From: Pardosa pseudoannulata
Lineage: Eukaryota; Arthropoda; Arachnida; Araneae; Lycosidae
Length of the DNA stretch: 64,000 bases
Direction of reading: 5' to 3'
Assembly: GCA_032207245.1 (NCBI GenBank)
Contig: CM063501.1
Coordinates: forward strand, 54,584,393 to 54,648,392
Under the pieces are notes generated by a model. That model saw nothing but the letters and a program-made list of their open reading frames with translations, was not told where the DNA came from and ran no database searches. Below, in pieces: positions 11,751 through 23,755 of this stretch. Position 1 is the stretch's first letter. The number at the start of each line of letters is the position of its first letter. A program made the translations under genes and the position numbers.

Positions 11751-13318
11751 GGAATGGTAAATAATCACAATGGTTATAGATTGGGAACTAAAATTTTGAA
11801 ATATAATAGACAGAATGTACTTTAAAAGAAACAACTATTTGAAATAGTTTAGAAACATGCATAAGCATTTATTTTTTATGATCTCAATCGTTTATGAGCT
11901 TTTAAAGTTGACTGATGAAAGAAATAATATTTATTTAATATTAAATTAGGAAAACAGTCATTATATTTTGATCAAAATAAAAGCGTAATGAGGAATACTA
12001 AATGACCAGTGTTTAAGAGACATTATGAAATACGCTTTGACATTGATATGGTAATAGGTATATCGATGTTAGACAAATTAAATTTCAAGAAGCCTAGATT
12101 GAGGAAATATATATACAAAGGAAATCTATATCAAATTTGACTGTCACTCATAAATAAACTTCAGAGAAGGTAATGTAAAGAAATGCATGTTTTAGATTGT
12201 TCTACTATCTTAATTCACAACTTCTTTAAAAATTAGCTAAAACAGTCCTAAAAATTTATAGTTACTGACATTTATAACTTTAATTATCTTTTTATTATTT
12301 GTTATATTAATTTTTAATTTTTAGTTAAATTTTAACCTTAGTGTTACTTTTTAGTTTTAGTACTTTTTTCTAAGGTATTTTAATCAAGCAAGTGTCTAAT
12401 GTAAATATTATTAAGAAATGATTAATTAGAATCTCAACTTTAAGTGCATTTTCTATTTTTAATAGTTTAGTATGGCATACCGAAATTGTGAAACGGTTCA
12501 ATTTTATTTCTCGAGCCTCTCCCAGAACAAAATCCTGGGTGTGCTTCTGATTATACACATATATAAATTTCGATTTCCCTTCTGTGAAATTATATTTTCC
12601 TGAATGAAATACATAAGATAAAACAACAAAAACGTGAAAATATGTAGGAATAAATACACAAATGTGTACAAATGAATAAATATGCAAGACAGCAAACAGA
12701 CGTTTCAAATCTCCTAGGAGCTTTTATGTCTGTGCAAAATCGAGAAAACTTATAAGAAGAAGTCTACATGTTGATTTGTTACTTAGAAATTCTTGTATTC
12801 AGAGTACAATGATTTAACTTTTTATCATTATTAAATTTTACATTTTATTTATGTTATTTTTAGTTTGTGTCAAAAACTAACCTGCGTATTTAATGGTTTT
12901 GTATTATTTAAAAAATATTGTTGAACATATGGTCTACAATGGGCTATAATTTTGAAATATTATTTTGAATATTTATAATGGTTATTATTAAAACTTTTTT
13001 ATTCTGTGGTCATAATATATGGAAACAAATATGATGTGTCAACAAATCATATTTACCCCTAAAATTTGTTTTTAAAATTTTAGTCCAAAGCTGACTGTTC
13101 ATGGTAGTTATAGAGAAAATTGTGCTACTTCTTGTTATTATGGAATGAACACAAAGACAAGTATTTAAGGAAGGAAATGGAGAATAATTTCACTCGGTAA
13201 AAATTTCAATCTTTCCCCATTTCAGTTTTAGTGAAAGATATTTGTTTATAGATGTGAAAATTTTCACTTTTATAATAATAATTGGCATTAATTAGCGGGA
13301 ATTTGCAATTAAAATTTA
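11751..13318. other. AT-rich spacer
   Basis: No feature supported. A 112-codon minus-strand frame (12370-12708) has no recognisable motif and a composition set by the AT bias. Confidence 0.5.
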
Positions 13319-13450
13319 CATTTCTCCGCATGTGCATTACGTCTGGGAGTATGCGCATGCTCAGTGCAGTGGGTGCGTTTCTCTGCCTAAAGTGAGACTG
13401 GAACGCAACTGGAACACGAGTCTGGAGACGCGTGAATATTGGATACCTAG
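13319..13450. promoter_or_regulatory. GC-richer patch with NRF-1-like site
   Basis: A CpG-containing block of about 130 bases in otherwise AT-rich DNA. TGCGCATGCTCA at 13352-13363 matches the NRF-1 consensus at 11 of 12 positions, and ATTACGTC just upstream is CRE-like. Such clusters occur in CpG promoters. No downstream coding exon was found, so the call is tentative; an old GC-rich transposon fragment is an alternative. Confidence 0.2.
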
Positions 13451-13918
13451 ACATCCAGTCTTCACACCTGTTTAGTTACCACTTAAAAGTTTATGCTGAT
13501 ATTTTTTTCCGTGAGCACAGTACTATTTTTCTATGTCATTCGGAGAAATCTAAATTTGAGTTAGGTGACTGAAATTATTTCGAGCTGTTTCAGTTTGTAT
13601 TTACAATGCATCGTCCACTTACACTGCAAACAGTAGCCAATGTCTTAAAACAGTGGCAGTTTTATTAACATTTTATTGGTGGTGATGAGTCTTCTAGCTT
13701 ATAAAATACGCTATCAATGGATATAAAATATTCAGAAAGTGTAGAAATTACTTAATTAGCTTATTTACTGAATATTTCTATTACATAATGTAATAATTTC
13801 GATATCATTGACTATAGTTCTTGTGATAGAATTTGTAATGTACTACAAGTAAAACAATTTCCTCTTCATTAAAATCGTATGGAAAAATTTCCCATCGTGC
13901 ATCAACGAGTAGCATTTG
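13451..13918. other. AT-rich spacer
   Basis: Nothing recognisable between the GC-richer patch and the mariner remnant. Confidence 0.5.
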
Positions 13919-14690
13919 AGGTAGGGTAAAAAGTTCCCGAAATATGTCAATTACAAATTGTTAAAAAATAAAACAAAAACTTTAGAGTATTATCCTTCAA
14001 ATTACTTTTCTCCAGCATCCACAAACTTGATCCAACGACAGTAACACTTCTGGATTCCATTTTTTTTGAAAGGTCCACAATTGTTACTTTCGAATTTTGA
14101 TCACCTTATTTGAATGAACAAAACAGTGACATTTCAATTTCATTTTTAGGCATGAAAAACTGAAAACATCTACCGTTGCTGGGTGGGGAGAATAAGGTGC
14201 TCCAGATTGGTAACACCGTTTCTGGCAAGGTACTTTTTCCCAATCAGAGCTTGATGTAGATGAGATTGTCGTGTAAAATAAACCAATATTTTGATGCCCA
14301 TTTTTCATGTCGATTTCGTCTCATTGCATCTTATAGTCGTTTAAGGTTCTTTATTGACGAATTGGAGAATCATGAAGAATGCCGTGAACACTTCCACGAG
14401 AATTTCCAAGTTCAGAGCCAATAGCATCAATGGTTATTCGTCTGTCCGCCTGCACAATTTTCTGAACTCGCTCAATATTCTTATCTGCTGTGGAAGAGGA
14501 GGAGGGCCCAGTCCGAATGTCATCTTCGATGATTATGAGACGCTTATGCCACTCTTACACAACAGTTTTTTCATGGCATCGTTTCCGTACATTTTCTTCA
14601 GCATCTCGAGCATCTTAGAAGTTGATTTCTCGAACAAAAAGCAAAATTTGATGCTTGCACCCTGCTCTATAGACAATATTTTAAATTAGA
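13919..14690 (-). mobile_element. Decayed mariner element
   Basis: The minus strand encodes pieces of a mariner transposase in the right order but in different frames. First comes an N-terminal segment with IKFCFL and MLEMLKKMYG, then EWHKR and an acidic RTGPSSSSTADKN linker. Next is the helix-turn-helix-like RRITIDAIGSELGNSRGSVH-type segment, then an LHDN catalytic-core remnant, a PYSP-like remnant and a C-terminal RWIKFVDAGEK / FEG motif. Most of the catalytic core between the linker and LHDN is deleted, and stops and frameshifts are present. The left end carries a GGGTAAAAAGTTCCCGAAAT terminal-repeat-like sequence (about 13923). The right terminal repeat was not found. Confidence 0.75.
14310..14690 (-). 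pseudogene. Mariner transposase N-terminal part, frameshifted
   Basis: The paired DNA-binding domain region of the transposase is readable from IKFCFL to about RGSVHGILHD and is broken by at least one frameshift near the EWHKR motif. In intact mariners this region binds the terminal repeats. Here it cannot make a protein. The plus-strand 111-codon frame at 14354-14689 is its shadow. Confidence 0.7.
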
Positions 14691-16334
14691 ACGAATGAAA
14701 AATTCGCTTTGTCAAACATGATCTGCAGCTAACGTCGACAGTACCAGAAGCGAATTCTACATGGCTGTGTACTTTGCTTATTAGTTCTGATAACGTCCAA
14801 AAGAGGTATTTCTCCTCCAACGGACACCTCGGTAAATGCGGGTCCCATTTCAGTAATAACTTATTGACTCTACTCCTGTAATCCTGATATATAATTTTTC
14901 ATAAATTTCCCTTATCAAGGATGCGTGTTATACACAAATAAATAAGGTGAAAAGAATAAGTTTAAAGAAATTTAGAAACTAATAAAGAATGGTAAGTTAA
15001 TCAAAATGTTACTTCTCTCAATACTTTAAAAATACAGTGGAGAATAACTAAGCTTTACCATTTATAAGAAATATCCAAGCAGTTTAACAAAGCTTCCCGG
15101 CATCATATTAAGTGTGTAAAGGGTTATTATTTTCTAACACACAGAAATGAAACTCATATATTCTCTCTCTTTTCATTTAGATATGAGAAAAATAACTAGG
15201 CTTTTATTCTTTGTACAAATAAATCAAAAGAGTAAAACTAACCACTGGTTCGCATAACAGACTGGAATCTCCACTTTTTGAACAAATGCAAATTCTGACA
15301 TTAATATTTGTCACTTTTAAAACCTTTATTGTAACAAGTATACTTGAGTGATTTAGTCAAAAATGGAAACTTTTGTAGGATGAAAAAAACTTCTATCTAA
15401 AAATAGCAAGTTGAAAGGCGAGAAAAGCCTCTTTGAAAAGAAGAAGATCTAATGCTATTGGCAGTGGAGGCTAAACGACTGAAACCGAATACAGCTTAGC
15501 AGTTTATGAATCTCGCATACATTACTCAACTAAATGTCTGCAGTTTAGATAAGCTAGAAATAAATCAAACTGGTAAGCTGGGATCATCATAAAGTAAGAA
15601 AAAATGCTGATCTTTCTAAAATATTTAGGAACATTTTTGGAATGAAAACTATAAATTTCGCTAGTATTGGCAGTTTATCGATTTATGGAAAACCAGAAAA
15701 CGTTTTAACGGAACTAGAATAATATTGGATAAAATCAATTTTACTTCATTTCACTTCTTTCGAAAATTTTTCACTCCATGTTTTGATGAATACTACATTC
15801 ATTTGGCATTTCCCCCCTCCATGTTTTGTCGTGTAAAAACCTAATTAATAATCCTTTGTGGTAGAAGAATGTAGAAGAAGGTAATCAGGTTGAAAATTAA
15901 GAAGAGATTACGAGAAAAAAAAGCTTTTAATAATTAAGTCTAACACATCTTGAATAAAAATATTCTAGTTAGTTCAGACTAGTCGTTAATAGATTGTAGG
16001 TAGTTGCATAATAAATAACTCTGGCTTAAATAGTTTAAAACCGTAATTAAATAGAGAGAAAGAAGAAATTTATAAATACGCGTAAACAGAATTATTGATT
16101 TTGTAGTGATGTGTTATTAAAACTAAAAAATTCCAGAGATCATTTTTCTCTTTCTGTCTAGTTAAAACAGCGAAATTAATCAGAAAAGGTTGAAGTATGG
16201 GCAAATAGTTTATATTTAGTGTCCTATTAACATTTTGTTACTGAAAAAACCCGAAATAAATATATTATCCTAAGTATTAAAGTACATCAATTAAAATATA
16301 TAAAAGATAATTTAACAAATTGTAACTCTCCTGC
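14691..16334. other. AT-rich spacer
   Basis: I see no gene. A slightly GC-richer piece at 14750-14860 may be the missing 5' end of the mariner or unrelated; I could not decide. Confidence 0.45.
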
Positions 16335-16534
16335 TCTGCGCAACAGCCCCTAGGGGGGCATGGTCTACGGTGCCAATCTCTGTTTACATGACCAAGGGCC
16401 CTGGTGTGCGAAGCATATGTTCCGGTTAGGTGGTCAATTTTACGCGGAACCCCTAGTGTTTAGTTCCCAAGCACGCTTGGTCCTCAGTTCATCTACCCAC
16501 TGTAGAGATGAAAGGCTGAGTCAACCTAACCCAG
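16335..16534 (+). mobile_element. Unclassified dispersed repeat, copy 1
   Basis: A GC-richer block of about 200 bases that matches 45793-45990. Shared segments include CAACAGCCCC, GGTGCCAAT, GCGAAGCA, CCGGTTAGGTGGT, AGTGTTTAGTT, CTTGGTCCTCAGTT, CTACCCACTG and GATGAAAGGCT. No tRNA boxes, terminal repeats or known protein are evident, so it could be a SINE-like body or a retrotransposon 3' end. Its right edge coincides with the start of the satellite array. Confidence 0.65.
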
Positions 16535-18936
16535 ATATCAATGAATAAACAGGATCATATTCAATTAATTAATTTACAATACATTTGTATCATATCATTC
16601 CCTAATTATAAAATGAAAATAAATAATGAAATGAAAATAATTTTTCAATGTAAATTAAAAACTCTTTAGAGTATTATAAGTCAATAAATATAATTAATAA
16701 ATAGGATTGATATCAATCAATAAATAGTGTCATACTAAATTAATTCATTTATAATGAATTTTTGTTGTATTATTAACTAATTATGAAATTAAAAGCAAAT
16801 GAAAATAAATAACGAAATGAAAATTTTATTTTCAATGTAAATTAAAAAATATTTTGCGTATTTTAAGTCAACTAGTTTGATATCAATCAAGAAATAGAAT
16901 CACATATAACTAAACCATTTATAATAAATTTGATTTATATCATTCACTAATTAAGAAATGAAAAGTATATGAAAATAAACTACGAAATGAAAATTTTATT
17001 TTCAATGTAAATTAAAGATTATTTTGAGTATCCAAGTCAACTAGTTTGATATCAATCAATACAAAAGGATCATATTCAATTAATTCATTTATAGTAAATT
17101 TGTACTATATCATTCACTAATTATAAAATGAAAGTGGAATGAAAATAAATAACGAAATGAAAATTTTATTTTCAATGTAAATTCAAGACTATTTTGAGTA
17201 TCATGTAAACTAGTTTGATATCAATCAATACAAAAGGATCATATTCAGTTAATTCATTTATAATAAATTTGCATCATATCATTCACTAACTATGAAATTA
17301 AAAGTAAATAAAAATAAATAACGAAATGAAAATTTTATTTTCAATGTAAATCAAATAATATTTTTCGCATTATACGTCAACCAGTTTGCTATCAATGAAT
17401 AAATAGGATCATATTCAGTTAATTCATTTATAGTGAATTTGTACTATACCATTCACTAATTATAAAATGAACATGGAATGAAAATAAATAACGAAATGAA
17501 AGTTTTATTTTCAATGTAAATAAAAGACTATTTTTAATATCATAAGTTAAATAGCTTCATATCAATCAATAAATAGGACCATATAAAATTACTTCATTTA
17601 TAATAAGTTTGCATTATATCATTCACTAATTATGAAATTAAAAGTAATTGAAAATAAATAACGAAATGAATATTTTATTTTCAATGTAAAGTAAATAATA
17701 TTTTGCTTATTATAAGTCAACTAGTTTGATATCAATCAACAGATAGGATCATATTCAGTTAATTCATTTATAGTAAATTTGTACTATAGCAGTCACTAAT
17801 TATAAAATGAAAATAAATAACGCAATGAAAATTTTATTTTCAAAGTAAATTAAAGACTAGTTTGAGTATTATAAGTTAACTAGCTTGATATCAATCAATA
17901 AATAGGACCACATATAATTAATTCATTTATAATTAATTTGCATTATATCATTCACTAATTATGAAATGAAAAGTAAGTGAAAATAAATAACGAAATGAAA
18001 ATTTTATTTTCAATGTAAATTAAAAACTATTTTGAGTATTATAAGTTAACTAGTTTGATATCAATCAATAAATAGGATCATATTCAGTTAATTCATTTAT
18101 AGTAAATTTGCAATATACCATTCACTAATTATAAAATAAAAATAAATAACGAAATGAAAATTTTATTTTTAATGTAACTTCTTGAGGATCATAAGTAAAC
18201 TAGTTTGATATCAATCAATAAATAGGATTATATATAATTAAAACATTTATAATAAATTTGGATTATATCATTCACTAATTATGAAATGAAAAGTAAATGA
18301 AAATAAATAATGAAATGAAAATTTTATTTTCAATGTAAATTAAATAATATTTTGAGTATTAAAAGTCAACTAGTTTGATATCAGTCATTAAATAGGATCA
18401 TATTCAGTTAATTCATTTGTAGCAAATTTATACTATACCAGTCATTAATTATAAAAGGAAAATAAATAACGAAATGAAAATTTTATTTTTAATGTAACTT
18501 CTTGGGGATCATAAGTAAACTAGATTGATATCAATCAATAAATATGATCATATATAATTAATCCACTTATAATCAATTTGCGTTATATCATTCACTAATT
18601 ATGAAATTAAAAAAGGTAATTGAAAATAAATTACGAAATGAAAATTTTATTTTCAATGTAAATTATATAATATTTTGGGTATTATAGGTCAACAAGTTTG
18701 ATATCAATTAATAAATAGGATCATATTCAGTTAATTCATTTATAGTAAATTTGTAATATACCATTAACTAATTATAAAATGAAAATAAACAACGAAATGA
18801 AAATTTAATTTTCAATGTAAATTAAAGACTAGTTTGAATATCATCAGTAAACTAGTTTGATATCAATCAATACAAAAGGATCATATTCAGTTAATTCATT
18901 TATAATAAATTTGCATTATATCAGTCACTAATTACA
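16535..18936 (+). repeat. Satellite array with alternating A/B monomers (dimeric higher-order repeat)
   Basis: About 15 monomers are marked by GATATCAATCAATAAATAGG. Starts are near 16534, 16708, 16879, 17048, 17217, 17388, 17558, 17728, 17887, 18057, 18207, 18377, 18527, 18700 and 18859. From 17048 on, two monomer types alternate. Type A has GGATCATATTCAGTTAATTC and TATAGTAAATTTG; type B has TATAATAAATTTGCATTATATC and ATGAAATxAAAAGTAA. Distances settle into about 170 then 150-160 bases, giving a dimer of about 320-330 bp. AT-rich and non-coding. Confidence 0.9.
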
Positions 18937-20189
18937 CGTCATAATGCTATTCTTTCTTCGTTAAAAATAAAAATAAGAATAACTTTCATTTCATTAGTTT
19001 GATGGATTTTGTAAGTAATTCAAAAAGGGTGGGGTAGTATAATTCGAAGAGTATTGTTATGTATTGAAAGTATTAAAAAAAGAGTATGTGGATTTTTTTA
19101 ACTTCTATATTCCTAAATAAACATACCTAATATTTATATTATTTATATGAGCTAGTCAAGTGAATACAATCAATTATAGGAATAGCTAATTACTTACCCA
19201 ATCATGCAATTTTACATTTTACATGTTTTAAACGAACAAACTATTCGAAGATATACCTTTAAGGCCTTTTATTTCTCCAAATTGTTTATCCTTGATTATA
19301 AAGATAAATAACATATTAATTAAATGTTTCTTTCTTCATTTTATTAAAAACACTTCTAAATTGCAACACCAGTGTTACTTACAGAAAACTTTATTTAGCA
19401 GAAGATCCCTATGAAAATTCTATACTCGAATAATTCCAGTATATTTCTTATAGTTTATAAAGACAGCTCTTTTCCTACCCCGATTTAAATTATTTTTTTT
19501 TTCACGTACACGACTGAAACTTTAGAATTTTTAGAATATGTTATGCATGCTGCTATCAAAATAGAAAAACCGAATACATTTACTGCTTTCTTCATTTCAT
19601 CCATGGATCTTTTATATTTTTCGACAGAATTTTTGAGTGGCAGTGGCAGTTTCTTAATCTTTAGGAAAAGGAAAAATCATTCAGCTGTCGATATCAACCG
19701 ACATCGATATCATTTCAGAGAAAAGTAAACCTTGAAGACCGCTTGAAAGTGTATCAAGCCTTTTAAAAACTTCCAGCGTAATACCAGAGTATTGGAAAAT
19801 GATTAATTTTGGGGGTTCCTGGTTAAAAACTGTTTTGGAATTCGAATAAAAGAGTTGTTAAATTCTTTCAAAATCTCGAAATAGATTACGTTACTTTTCC
19901 TTCCAAGTCATGCTTAAGCATATGATAATTTATTGAAAATAATTTCACAAAGTGTCACCGAAGCGTTTTTAACGTTTCTTTCAGTGAATGTATCTGTTTA
20001 ATTCATAATTAATACTGTGAAAAAGATACAGTAATTTATAATTATGCACTTCTTTCAAGTTCTATCAATAAAATTCATGAAAAATATCAAATGTAATTTA
20101 TCACTATATTTCTATAAAGTCCATAAATAATAAAGATTAAACAATAATTATACATATAATCATATACATAAAATACATATTATATAAAT
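18937..20189. other. AT-rich spacer
   Basis: No supportable feature; short frames only. Confidence 0.5.
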
Positions 20190-20688
20190 ATGTAATATAT
20201 CAAAATTATTTAACTTTAATATTTCCTTAAAAACCTCCTCTCCCATTCTAATTCTTTAAAATCTTTTTTGAAGCTTCTAAATGTCTTCAAAGGGGTGTCC
20301 TAGACTTAAAATTCCTCGATATATTTCCCAAAGCTCTCTGTCCTATAGATGTAAATTTTCTGTCTATTCAACACATTTTCCAGCTGTCGCCGGCAAATGG
20401 CTCCGCGTTTTCCTGATCTTATCAGTTTAATTTCCTGATTAAGTTACTTGTCCCTTGGGAAATTTCTTTCAGTCTTCTGTCTTGGGAGCACCTCTGTTCG
20501 TCAGAGTGATTTTTATGTCTTTCTTTTATCTGTCGTTGACTAATAAAGATGTCCGTTTTACCAGCTCTAAAATAGAGTTTTTTTAAGTTACATTTGTGCC
20601 GTTCTTTTCAATGTGGCCAGACTGCAACTTACCAAATTATGGCTAAGCTGATTAGGCTTCACCTTATTCAGCAGTTATATAATTCCTG
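20190..20688 (+). repeat. Duplicated about 495-bp block, copy 1
   Basis: Matches 25242-25733 end to end in the same orientation at high identity. Shared landmarks are TAATATATCAAAATTATTT at the left, CTGTCGCCGGCAAATGG in the middle and GCTGATTAGGCTTCACCTTA near the right end. No coding potential, tRNA boxes or inverted ends were recognised. It is either a dispersed repeat family or a local duplication. A (CA)n(TA)n(TG)n tract adjoins its right end. Confidence 0.8.
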
Positions 20689-20689
20689 G

Positions 20690-20691
<2 letters not shown>

Positions 20692-20734
<43 letters not shown>

Positions 20735-20750
20735 GTGTGTGTGTATGTAT
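20692..20750. repeat. Compound (AC)n(AT)n(GT)n microsatellite
   Basis: Uninterrupted AC dinucleotides, a short AT stretch, then GT dinucleotides, so the tract is nearly its own inverted repeat. Confidence 0.95.
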
Positions 20751-21164
20751 AATCACCTATTCCCCAAGATTTAGTCCAACGGTGGCCAAATAGTGGCTGG
20801 CTAGTCACATGTGGCTCTTCAAGTAATTTATTGGGGATCAACTTATAAATCAAACATATTTGTTATATTTTAAAAATTTTGAGTCGTATAAATTCATGCA
20901 GTCAGAGGAAATGATTCATACAGTTGTTAGGTATTTTTAGGTTCGACCCTGTTCAACCTTTGTAAATATATAATTGCTCTAATACGTTGACCTAGTGTTT
21001 GAGAAAGAAGAAATCTAAACTCATTAAAAAACACATGGACAAATATATCTTGAATAAATGATTTTATATAATTAAATAAATGCCTAAGGAATACAACTGG
21101 AATCAACTTATCATTTGTAGATATCGAAGACTGTTCTCGAGTCGGTTTCGCCCCTAAAAACAAT
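20751..21164. other. AT-rich spacer
   Basis: No feature. The 102-codon minus-strand frame crossing 20927-21235 overlaps the first satellite unit and has no family resemblance. Confidence 0.45.
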
Positions 21165-23610
21165 ATGCAATAAACTCTCATTTGTTTGTATTGTACATTA
21201 CTGTTGTGATATAGAAGAGAAAGAAGATTTAACAACTATGTATACTTACTTAAACTTGAATGATGAGCTTCTAGAAAAGTTGCAGTGTGATACATTTCAG
21301 TGGCTATAAAAATAAAGAGACAGTTTATTTTCTTCAAGCGGATAATGAAACTAACAACATGAAAACAATTTTGAATTCATTCGAGATAGTTATTCTTTGA
21401 CTGCTCGAACCTTGAGACAGATAAGACTTCTTTTGCTACCATTCGGTATTAACTGAAAAGAGAAAGAACCAATGAACGATATCAGTGATTTAGCATTATT
21501 TGTTATACAGATCTATCTCTAAATCTAGATACTGTTACAATAGCTTTAAAATTAAGAAATTGTTTGTTTTGAAAACTGATGATTAAATTAATACTGGGAC
21601 AAAAAGTTTAAATTCGTCAACAAGAAGTAAAGGTATAACAAATATTCAATATTTATTTATAAATATTGACATGCTTTTAGCTGTGCTTTATTGTTGTGAT
21701 ATGCAGAGAAAGAACAGTAAAAACTATGCTGTGTTAGAAAAAGAAGAGTTAAAGCTATTCTTACTTACTTAAAATGAATAATGAGCTTCTAGAAATTTGT
21801 AGTGTGATACGTTATAATGCCTTTAAATATGAAGATAGAGTATGGTTTGTAAACTGAAAATTAAATTAATAACAAGACAAAAAGTTTAAAATTGGGATAC
21901 CTGAAATGAACAAGCCAAAAAGTTCAATATTAAAAAATAAAATTTGATTGGTTTTCAGTTGTGTATTATTGTTGTGATATGAAAGGAAAGAAAATTTAAC
22001 AATTATGTTTACTTACACAAAAGTGAATGATAAGATTCTAGAAATTATGTTCTAGAAGTGTGATACGTTACAATGAATTTAAAAATAAAGATAGTGTTTG
22101 TTACTCGAAACTGATAATTAAACAAATACCAAGAAAATAAGTTTAAATTCGGGACACCAAACAGAAGCTTACAATAAAAGTTTGATAATTATATAATTAA
22201 TATTTATTAATAAACATTGATTCATTGTGCATTATTGTCAGGATATGAAAAAAGGTGAATATTTAACCACATTTATTTACTTGATAAATGAATGATAAGC
22301 TTCTAGAAAAGTAGCAGTTAATACGTTGCAATGGCTTTAACAACAAAGAGAGTGTTTCTTTCTTCCAACTGATAATTAAACTAATACCTGGACAAAAATT
22401 TTAAATTTGGGACACCAGATATGAGCTTGTAATAAAAGTTTGAAGTTTATAAATAAACCTTGATTTGTTTTCAGCTGTGCATTATTGCCACGAAATGAAA
22501 AAAAGGAATATTTAGCCAAATTTATTTAATTAAAAGTGAATGATAAGCTTCTAGAAAAGCAGCAATGTGATACGTAGCAATGGCTTTAAAAATAAAGAGA
22601 GTTCTTGTGTTTTCAAACTGATAATTAAACTAATACCAGGATAGCAAATTTGAATTCGGGACACATGACAAAAACGTGCAATAAAAGTATGATGTTTATA
22701 AATAAGCATTAATTTGTTTTCAGTTGTGCATTATTGCCATTATATGGAAAAGAAAGAATATTTAACCACATTTATTTACTTAAAAGGGAATGATAAGCTT
22801 CTATAAAAGCAGCAATGTAATACGTTGCAATGCCTTTAAAAATAAAGAGAGTTCGTGTTTTTTTTCAAACTGATAATTAAACTAATATCAAAAAAGAATT
22901 TAAATTTGTGACATCAACAAAAGTGCAGCAAAAGTTTAATGTCTATTAAAAAGCGTTTATTTGTTTTCAGTTGTTCATTATTGTTATGGTATGGAAAAGA
23001 AGGAACATTTAATATGCATGTTTATTTACTTAAAAGTGAATGATAAGTTTCCATAAAAGTAGCAATGTGATACGCTACAATAACTAAAAATAAAGAGAAC
23101 GTTTGTTTCTTCAAACTGATAACTAAACTAATACCAAGAAAGTAAATTTTAAATTTGCTACATGAGAAAGAAAAGGGCAATAAAAGTTTAAAGTTTATTA
23201 AAAAATGGAAAAGAAAGAATATTTAACAACATTTATTTACTTAAAAGTGAATGATAATCTTCTAGAAAAGCAGCAGTGTGGTACTATACAATGGCATTAA
23301 AAATAAAGAGAGTGCTTGTTTTTTTTTCAAACTGATAATTAAACTAATATCAGAAATAGAAGTTTAAATCTGTGACACCAACAAACCTGCAACAAAAGTT
23401 TAATGTCTTTTAATAAACGCTTACTTGTTTTCAATTGTCCATTATTGTTATGATATGGAAAAGAAGAAACATTTAATATGCATGTTTATTTACTTAAAAA
23501 TGAATGATGTTTCAGAAAAGTAGCAGTGTGATGCGTTATAATAACTAAAAATAAAGAGAATGTTTGTTTCTTCAAACTGATAATTAAACATAGAACAGGA
23601 AAACAAGATA
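21165..23610 (+). repeat. Tandem array, about 250 bp unit, with flanking-module duplication
   Basis: Units are marked by AATGATAAGCTTCTAGAAAA-like blocks at about 21269, 21787, 22036, 22301, 22549, 22799, 23049, 23270 and 23511, giving spacing near 250 bases. Other conserved pieces are AAAATAAAGAGAGT, CAAACTGATAATTAAACTAA and TTTGTTTTCAGTTGTGCATTATTG. The first unit is separated from the rest by a non-unit module (21370-21510) that recurs after the last unit (23600-23755). No coding potential. Confidence 0.85.
21370..21510 (+). repeat. Module S, left copy
   Basis: Contains GATAGTTATTCT, GAGACTTCTTTTG-type, CCATTCGGTATTAACTGAAA and a TCAGTGAT block in an order repeated at 23600-23755. It interrupts the 250-bp array after one unit. 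Confidence 0.75.
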
Positions 23611-23755
23611 AATTGATTAGGGATAGTTATTCTATGTTTGTTCTTAGAAATTACACACAATAAACCTTGCGACAGATATATGAGACTTCTTTTGTTGCCA
23701 TTCGGTATTAACTGAAAAGAGAAACTACTGTTGAACAATGTCAGTGATATAACAT
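23600..23755 (+). repeat. Module S, right copy
   Basis: Second copy of the module at 21370-21510, closing the array on the right. Confidence 0.75.

Noticed and set aside
11903..11930. CTGATGA ... GAAA as a hammerhead ribozyme core
   Set aside because: There is no room for stem II between the two motifs and no matching stems I and III; satellite units elsewhere also lack the core.
14354..14689. Plus-strand 111-codon frame
   Set aside because: It is the antisense of the mariner transposase remnant read on the minus strand.
16535..18936. CRISPR-like array
   Set aside because: Repeat units are 150-170 bases, contiguous, without unique spacers, and the window is eukaryotic.
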